From the NCBI GenBank assembly GCA_016191085.1, contig JACPPJ010000033.1, positions 1 through 63,859 on the forward strand: a DNA stretch of 63,859 bases, written 5' to 3'. Below the pieces are notes generated by a model that was given only the letters and a program-made list of their open reading frames with translations, did not search any database and had not been told where the DNA came from. This stretch comes from Acidobacteriota bacterium. Lineage in GTDB: Bacteria; Acidobacteriota; Terriglobia; 2-12-FULL-54-10. Made by a program: the position numbers and the translations under genes. Below, in pieces: positions 58,259 through 63,859 of the stretch; within the stretch, counting starts at the first letter, position 1; each line of letters starts with the position of its first letter.

Positions 58259-59668
58259 ATGCGGATTCAATGGCTCACTGAGAAGGCACTTTATCTTACG
58301 CGAAGGTATATGCCCGCACCCTATCTATTCGCTTTGATGCTGACTTTCCTGTCCGCGATTCTGGCCCTGGTGGTGACGCGAACACCGCCCGCGAAAGTAG
58401 TCGCTTTCTGGTACGGCGGCATTTGGGAGATTCTGGCCTTTACTGCCCAGATGGTGTTGATGCTCATGTGCGGTCACGCGCTGGTGGATGCTCCCGTCGT
58501 CAAGCGCGCGCTGGACTGGTTCAGCAGTCTTCCTAAGAATGAGCGCCAGGCAGGCGTGCTGATCTTCCTGGGAAGCTGGGCCGCCGCACTGTTCAACTGG
58601 GGCTTCTGCCTGGTCGTTGCGGGAGTCCTGGTCCGCGAGATGCCCAAGCGCCTGCCTACAGTTTCCAAAGGCTACCTTGCGGCGGCCGGCTATACAGGCT
58701 TTGCGGTGTGGGCATCGGGGCTGTCGAGTTCGATCGCGCTGGTATCGGCCACACCCGGCAGTCCGTTGAACATCATCGAGCAGTTGGCGCACCGCACTAT
58801 TCCGCTGAAAGACACACTCTGGACCCCGTACAACATCTTCGGCGTGGTCGGCATGGGTGTGCTGATCCCCATCCTTTTCTGGCGCATCCATTTGCCTGTC
58901 GAATCCGACGCGAGCCGCAATAGCGATGAAGTTGCATTGGCGGGGCAAGGGCGAGCAACCCTTGCAACGGGCAGCGCCGCCTTGACAGCCACATCGCACG
59001 CGCCAGTCATTGTTGCAGTTGCAACGGAGGTACAGGCCGGGGTAACTACTCCCGCGGAGCGCATCGAGCAGAGCTGGTGGATTACGGCACTGCTGGCCGT
59101 GATGGCGGTTGGCTACATCTACTCGAAGGTTCACACCGGCACGTTCAGCATGGACCTGAATATGATGATCTTTTTCCTGCTGGTGATCGGCTGGATTCTG
59201 CACGGCACGCCGATTCGCTACATGCGCGCCTTTCACGAGGCCGGCAAGGCAGCCGGGCCGTTGATGCTGGCTTATCCGATGTACGGCGGCATCCTGGGGC
59301 TGATCCGCGATACAGGCCTCGCCGATTGGTTCGCGCAACTGTTCGTTTCGTTCTCGACCGCGTACACGCTGCCGTTTTGGTCGTATGTCAGCTCGAACGT
59401 CATCACGCTGTTCGTGCCGTCGGGAGGAGGCCACTGGGCGGTGCAAGGGCCCATCATGGTGAAGGCCGCGTTAGCCTTGGACGCGTCACTTCCGAAGACC
59501 GCCATGGCCGTCGCGTTCGGCGAGCAAACCGCCAACCTCGTTCAACCCTTCTGGGCGCTGCCGATCGTGAGCATCGGCGGCCTGAGTATCAGGGAGATGA
59601 TGGGCTATTGTTTGTTAGCGCTGGGAATCGCGTTTCCGCTGTTCGGGATCGCGCTGTTGGTCTTTTGA
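58259..59668 (+). CDS. atoE: Short-chain fatty acid transporter, AtoE family
   Basis: 469 residues with about twelve membrane helices and the family-typical segments MPAPYLFALMLTFL at the start, LVVAGVLVREMPKRLP, and FVPSGGGHWAVQGPI near the end. AtoE-type carriers move short-chain fatty acids such as butyrate or acetoacetate across the inner membrane. A hydrophilic, Ala/Thr-rich loop of about 60 residues in the middle (about 215-270) is longer than in E. coli. It is transcribed divergently from the efflux set and stands alone. Start at ATG 58259. Confidence 0.92.
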   Translation: MRIQWLTEKALYLTRRYMPAPYLFALMLTFLSAILALVVTRTPPAKVVAFWYGGIWEILAFTAQMVLMLMCGHALVDAPVVKRALDWFSSLPKNERQAGVLIFLGSWAAALFNWGFCLVVAGVLVREMPKRLPTVSKGYLAAAGYTGFAVWASGLSSSIALVSATPGSPLNIIEQLAHRTIPLKDTLWTPYNIFGVVGMGVLIPILFWRIHLPVESDASRNSDEVALAGQGRATLATGSAALTATSHAPVIVAVATEVQAGVTTPAERIEQSWWITALLAVMAVGYIYSKVHTGTFSMDLNMMIFFLLVIGWILHGTPIRYMRAFHEAGKAAGPLMLAYPMYGGILGLIRDTGLADWFAQLFVSFSTAYTLPFWSYVSSNVITLFVPSGGGHWAVQGPIMVKAALALDASLPKTAMAVAFGEQTANLVQPFWALPIVSIGGLSIREMMGYCLLALGIAFPLFGIALLVF

Positions 59669-60513
59669 GGTTTTTGGTGGGTGCAGCATCTGGCTCTCGC
59701 AGGGCTTTAGCTGCTTCCCCCCGCAACCTACGCACGCTACACACTAACAACGCGCGGACAAACCGTGAAAGGTCCAATCTAGCGGTGACCTAGATCAAGA
59801 CCACGGTTATTGGAAATCTTCTTGCTCTTAGAGCCTTCCGAGTCAGAAGAGTTCGTTATTGGATAACTAGTCAGAGTCCAAGTCGCGATTCGTTTGCAAG
59901 AAGGGCAGAGGGGAAACCTGTCACCATCGTTAATCACAATCGCTTGTTTGCAGCAAACGGTCATATACGGCGCGGATCGACGGGAACTGTTGCCGGTTTT
60001 TGTCATGAAGCCTGAATATTATTCCCGCTTCCCGCCTTTCTCAAGTCAGGTGTTTACCCGAGTAGCATTTCAATCACGACTACATCCAAACGGCGGCAGA
60101 GGGGCGAGAAAAGTTCCCAAAAGCGCCAATGCTGCTGATGTCTCCGACGCCCGGCATACAGGACGCGCGATGGCAAACAGGATTTGAGCGGGATATTTAG
60201 CGAACGTTTCAAGTAGTCTGACCAAAAACCCGTGCAGCCCAAGTGCCTAATCTTCTCAATGGCCGCGTAAGCCGGCAAAACCGGAAACGCCATTCGGAAT
60301 GCTCCAGACCCCATTTCGCTTCGGACGTGATACACTGGTTTTGCGCTTGATACCTCGGTTGCGTAGTGCGGTTGTTCGAATTGCCCCTGACCGGAGAATT
60401 GCCGCTTTGAATTCCTTCCGTACGTTTTCGGCGTATTAAATCAAATCATAGCAACGCAAGTTACTGGGCTCGCATTCACATGCACGCGCCCTGCAATGTG
60501 CCAGAGTTGTTTT
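59669..60513. other. Intergenic region with one weak small-gene candidate
   Basis: About 845 bases between the transporter and the ABC-F gene. Apart from the possible zinc-ribbon frame at 59779-60006 no gene is supported. The composition is visibly more A/T-rich around 59800-60100. Confidence 0.4.
59779..60006 (-). CDS. Possible small zinc-ribbon protein
   Basis: 75-residue frame with two Cys pairs in the sequence CCKQAIVINDGDRFPLCPSC, spaced as in small zinc-ribbon modules, followed by a Ser/Lys-rich tail. The ribosome binding site is weak and no family is firmly recognised. The start could also be the internal Met just before the first Cys pair (59964). Confidence 0.35.
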   Translation of the reverse strand: MTKTGNSSRRSAPYMTVCCKQAIVINDGDRFPLCPSCKRIATWTLTSYPITNSSDSEGSKSKKISNNRGLDLGHR

Positions 60514-62151
60514 ATGCCTTCTATAAACAATGTCTCCATGCGCTTCGGCGCCAAGATCCTGTTCGAGGACGTAACCTGCACGTTCCTGCCGGGGCGCCGG
60601 TATGCGATCACCGGGCCGAATGGCGCCGGGAAATCGACTCTAATGAAGATTCTGACGGGTGAAATCGAACCGTCCAAGGGGTTGATCACGCGGCCGAAGA
60701 AACTCGGCATCCTGCGCCAGGACCAGTTTGTCTTCGACGAATTCCGGGTGCTCGATACTGTCATTATGGGCAACCCAGTGCTGTGGAAAGCTCTCGCACA
60801 GCGGGACGCTCTCTACGCAAAATCCCACGATTCCCTTACTGATGAAGACGGCATGCGGCTTGGCGAGCTCGAAGGGATCGTCGGCGAAGAGGGTGGTTAC
60901 ACAGCTAAGTCCGATGCTGCCGTATTGCTGGAAGGGTTGGGGGTGGAAGGCAAGCTCCACGAGAGCAAGATGAGCGAGCTACAGGGAGGCCAGAAGATAC
61001 GTGTTCTGCTGGCGCAAGCGCTCTTCGGCAGCCCGCCCGCGTTGCTGCTCGACGAGCCTACTAATCACCTGGATCTCGATTCGGTGCACTGGGTGCAGGA
61101 TTATCTGAGCCACTACCAAGGCGTGCTGATCGTCATCTCACACGACCGGCATTTTCTGAACAGCGTCTGCACGCATACGGCTGACATCGACTATGAAACC
61201 ATCATTATGTACACAGGCGGATACGACGATATGTTCGTAGCCAAGACGCAGATCCGGTCTCGCATCGAAGCGGAAAACGCCCAGCGCGAAAAAAAGATTG
61301 CACAGTTGAATGAGTTCATCGCACGGTTTTCGGCGGGCACACGCTCTTCGCAAGTAACCTCGCGCAAAAAGGAAGTGGAGCGGTTGCAAACCGCAGAACT
61401 GGCCAGGTCGAATATCCAGCGGCCATTCATCCGTTTTGATATGAAGCGGCCGTCGGGGCGGCATCCTCTTGAGGTGAAGGAGCTCGCGAAATCTTATGGT
61501 GATCTGAAGGTGATCCAATCCTTCACTGCAACTGTGTGGCGCGGGGAAAAGATTGCGTTGATGGGCCGCAACGGTTCGGGGAAGACCACGCTGCTGAAAT
61601 CGCTCATACGCAACGCGCCCGGGTACATCGATGATGCGGATCGGCAATTCGCAATTGATGGCGGCAAAACTGTCTGGGGACACGAAGTGGCGGTAGGCTA
61701 CTTTGCGCAGGACCATACCGATTCTATCGAGAAGGGTTCGACTGTAATCGATTGGCTGCGCCAGTTCGATCCGCAGGCGGGTCAGGAGGAGCTCCGCGGG
61801 CTGCTGGGTCAGATGCTGTTCAGTGGCGAAGACGCCCTGAAATCCACGGATGCGCTTTCCGGGGGCGAGTCGGCGCGGCTGATCTTCTGCCGGCTGATGC
61901 TACAGAAACCGAACTTGCTGGTGCTCGACGAGCCGACAAACCACCTGGACCTGGAGTCGATCAACGCCCTCAACATCGCATTGCAGCGTTATGAAGGCAC
62001 GGTCCTACTTGTAACGCATGATCACGATGTGATCGAGGAAGTCGCCACTCGGATCTGGCGGTTCGAAGACGGTCGCATCCAGGACTTCAAAGGCACGTAC
62101 GCGGAGTATTCGGGCAACTCGCAACTCGAAACAGAGGTGTTAGTGCGGTAG
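60514..62151 (+). CDS. ybiT: ABC-F family ATPase, YbiT-like
   Basis: 545 residues from ATG 60514 (an ATG six codons upstream adds a Cys-rich start unlike the family). Two ATP-binding cassettes: the first with GPNGAGKST near residue 37, signature LQGGQKIR and Walker B LLLDEPTNHLDLDS; the second with GRNGSGKTT, LSGGESARL and VLDEPTNHLDLES. The P-site-tRNA-interaction linker between them, about residues 240-300, is short and basic. Overall similarity, including GILRQDQFVFDEFRVLDTVIMG, is to YbiT. ABC-F proteins bind ribosomes to relieve stalling or adjust translation; they are not transporters. Confidence 0.93.
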   Translation: MPSINNVSMRFGAKILFEDVTCTFLPGRRYAITGPNGAGKSTLMKILTGEIEPSKGLITRPKKLGILRQDQFVFDEFRVLDTVIMGNPVLWKALAQRDALYAKSHDSLTDEDGMRLGELEGIVGEEGGYTAKSDAAVLLEGLGVEGKLHESKMSELQGGQKIRVLLAQALFGSPPALLLDEPTNHLDLDSVHWVQDYLSHYQGVLIVISHDRHFLNSVCTHTADIDYETIIMYTGGYDDMFVAKTQIRSRIEAENAQREKKIAQLNEFIARFSAGTRSSQVTSRKKEVERLQTAELARSNIQRPFIRFDMKRPSGRHPLEVKELAKSYGDLKVIQSFTATVWRGEKIALMGRNGSGKTTLLKSLIRNAPGYIDDADRQFAIDGGKTVWGHEVAVGYFAQDHTDSIEKGSTVIDWLRQFDPQAGQEELRGLLGQMLFSGEDALKSTDALSGGESARLIFCRLMLQKPNLLVLDEPTNHLDLESINALNIALQRYEGTVLLVTHDHDVIEEVATRIWRFEDGRIQDFKGTYAEYSGNSQLETEVLVR

Positions 62152-62174
62152 AAAAACCCAAGCGGTATCTCCAT

Positions 62175-63140
62175 ATGAATTTTTGGCGCAATTTGCAAAG
62201 ACCGATAATGGTGCTTGCTCCTATGGCCGATGTAACTGATCCGGCTTTTCGACGCATTGTCGCGAAGTACGGCAAGCCGGATGTATTGTGGACCGAGTTT
62301 GTATCCGCGGATGGCCTGTTCTCGAGTGGTTATGATGTTCTCATAAAAGAGCTTGAATTTACCGAGCCGGAGCGACCGATTGTAGCGCAATTTTTCACTT
62401 CTGACCCGAACATGATGGGCAAAGCGGCATCACTTGCAAGGCAACTCGGTTTTGATGGCGTCGATATAAACATGGGATGCCCTGATAAACATATTGTAAG
62501 GCGAGGTGGTGGGGCGCACTTGATAAAATGTCCTCAGCTTGCCCAAGAAATAATTCGAGCGGCTCAGCAGGGAGCTGGTGACCTGCCTGTATCTGTGAAA
62601 ACTCGCATCGGGTGGAATAAGAACGAACTTGAAACTTTGCTTCCTGCTCTCTTGGAACCGGAGCCAGCTCTCATCACCATCCATGCACGAACGCGCAGCG
62701 AAATGTCGAGTGTGCCCGCTCGATGGGAACACGTAAAACGTGCTGTGGAGATTCGCAATGAGCAGCGAAGCAATACTTTCATCTTTGGAAACGGTGATGT
62801 CACTTCAGTCGCAGATGGCTTGCGGAAGGTAGTCGAAACTGGTTGTGATGGAGTAATGATAGGACGGGCGATTTTTGGAAATCCTTGGCTATTCGCGAAA
62901 CAACCTCCGGCGAATCTTCCACAGATGAGATTGGAAGTCTTGGTAGAACATACTAAAGTCTATGCGGAACTATTGCCGCACAAGCCTTTTGCGATCATGA
63001 AAAAGCACTATCAAGCTTATGTGACAGGCTGGGCTGGCGCAAAGGAACTCCGAGGGAAATTAATGAATGCAAAGACCGCAAGTGCGGTCGCATCCATTAG
63101 TAGGTTGCCGGAGTGGTTCGTGCCGCCGCCGGTCATTTAA
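62175..63140 (+). CDS. tRNA-dihydrouridine synthase resembling Patescibacteria (CPR) enzymes
   Basis: 321 residues. The FMN-binding start VLAPMADVTDPAFR, the catalytic loop INMGCPDKHIVRRGGGAHL with active-site Cys, VSVKTRIGW and IFGNGDVTS are conserved. The enzyme reduces uridines to dihydrouridine in tRNA. The motif set PDVLWTEFVSADGL and the internal order are closer to the Dus type I associate with Patescibacteria than to DusA/B/C. Its codon use is visibly richer in A/T than the neighbouring genes. It follows the ABC-F gene by 23 bp. Horizontal acquisition is plausible but not proven. Start at ATG 62175. Confidence 0.9.
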   Translation: MNFWRNLQRPIMVLAPMADVTDPAFRRIVAKYGKPDVLWTEFVSADGLFSSGYDVLIKELEFTEPERPIVAQFFTSDPNMMGKAASLARQLGFDGVDINMGCPDKHIVRRGGGAHLIKCPQLAQEIIRAAQQGAGDLPVSVKTRIGWNKNELETLLPALLEPEPALITIHARTRSEMSSVPARWEHVKRAVEIRNEQRSNTFIFGNGDVTSVADGLRKVVETGCDGVMIGRAIFGNPWLFAKQPPANLPQMRLEVLVEHTKVYAELLPHKPFAIMKKHYQAYVTGWAGAKELRGKLMNAKTASAVASISRLPEWFVPPPVI

Positions 63141-63859
63141 TGACGTTAGAACGATACAACTCCATGACTTCATGCTCCTCCATTAGGCCGGGTTCGCGGG
63201 CGATCTGGCTCATTCGATTATCTTCGACGGTTGAGATAGAACTGTTCGGCAGCAGATACTTAACTCGAGCCCAAACTGCGGCTCGCTTGAAACCGGCACG
63301 CCTAACCTACAGCCCGTCGGCGCGCGCTCCAGTCGCGGCAGTCAAGCAGTAGACTCGCGGTACTCCGAAAGAAACATGTGTGCTGCATAGCGACATCTGG
63401 GGCTCTGGCAGAGAACCTGGATAGGAGCTCTTGACTAGCGTGCTGGCCGATACAACTTTGCGCTGGCTCTGATTACGCAAGGGTGGATCGGGGTACGAGC
63501 GATATACTAGTCAGAACTGCCGGCAGCCCTTCGCGTTTTACGTGCTCTTTGGGGTGCTTTTGATCTTGCCCCGAATGGCTGCATTTGCGCAGGAGACGCT
63601 TCCTGCTGCTGCGCTGCCTCTAAAAGCACGTCGGTTTCGGCCTGTAGCCAATGGTCGATATCCCGCCCGTGCTGGGCGCCGCCCGCCTCATAGATTCCGT
63701 ATGCCCGTAACGCAACCTTCTCTCGGAATTCGTTAGTTGGCCCTGAAAAACTCTCTCAAACGGAATTGAGAATGAGAATGGGGTGAGGGCGAGCGCGTCG
63801 GCAGGTTTCGAGGAAGAGATACAAAAAGGCGCAAGAAGCTGCGGCTGGATGCCGAGCCA
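63141..63859. other. Right-end region without a supported gene
   Basis: About 720 bases. Short frames on both strands, including a minus-strand stretch of about 57 codons near 63140-63310, do not match anything I recognise and lack ribosome binding sites. A promoter, RNA or the beginning of an off-window gene cannot be excluded. Confidence 0.45.

Noticed and set aside
58325..59446. 373-codon minus-strand frame opposite the AtoE gene
   Set aside because: Antisense of a clear membrane transporter; the translation is rich in Arg/His/Gln in the way typical of antisense frames.

Overview
The window looks like a chromosome segment of an acidobacterium, probably near Solibacter/Bryobacteraceae. The clues are two Oar-type TonB-dependent receptors with an N-terminal carboxypeptidase-regulatory-like domain and no SusD partner, a GWxTD-domain protein, hopanoid genes hpnI and hpnJ, Tat-exported GMC dehydrogenases with gluconate-2-dehydrogenase-subunit-3 partners, and abundant short palindromic repeats. 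The assignment is inferred from gene content; no rRNA or tRNA gene was recognised.

Layout. 1-124: edge of an IS3-family insertion sequence. 252-15161 (minus strand): an operon-like run of two large outer-membrane receptors enclosing two GMC/subunit-3 dehydrogenases (one fused, one split), a cytochrome c with a helix-hairpin-helix tail, an exported creatininase-family hydrolase and a repeat propeller gene cut by an in-frame TGA. It reads as a periplasmic oxidative uptake system for an unknown substrate. 15826-19058: clpB and hsp20, with a strong promoter embedded in an inverted repeat. 19433-27555 (plus): GWxTD protein, outer-membrane barrel, then a PDZ-containing membrane histidine kinase and its NtrC-type sigma-54 regulator. 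27766-32617: a metal/thiol region with a small metallothionein, a radical SAM protein, a secreted heavy-metal-associated (HMA-like) protein with an in-frame TGA that is a strong selenocysteine candidate, a cold-shock protein, an ABM-domain protein, a TlpA-like thioredoxin with a Cys-rich tail, and a truncated amidase.

32654-37475 (minus): a frameshifted B-box/membrane gene, then ATP synthase genes for b', b, delta, alpha and gamma without beta and epsilon. 37917-39350: an exported double-domain hydrolase. 40763-44108 (plus): dapF, an LD-carboxypeptidase gene and mpl, a diaminopimelate and peptidoglycan-recycling operon. 44396-47777: an ArnT-like glycosyltransferase and an exported hydrolase whose signal-peptide/mature junction contains a palindromic repeat. 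47881-51438 (minus): hpnJ, two small EamA/SMR-like flippase subunits and hpnI. 51540-58075 (minus): an exported alpha/beta hydrolase, a polytopic glycosyltransferase-like protein, and a TolC / MacB-type permease / HlyD-type adaptor set with no ATPase gene. 58259-63140 (plus): an AtoE-type transporter, a YbiT-like ABC-F protein, and an unusually A/T-rich tRNA-dihydrouridine synthase resembling Patescibacteria (CPR) enzymes.

The most notable element is the putative selenoprotein at 29375-29869. A strong ribosome binding site and signal peptide lead to TGA at codon 41, followed at bacterial-SECIS distance by a 7-bp hairpin, after which the same frame continues into the rest of the domain. It lies directly downstream of a radical SAM gene and a metallothionein gene, suggesting an undescribed metal- or selenium-handling module.
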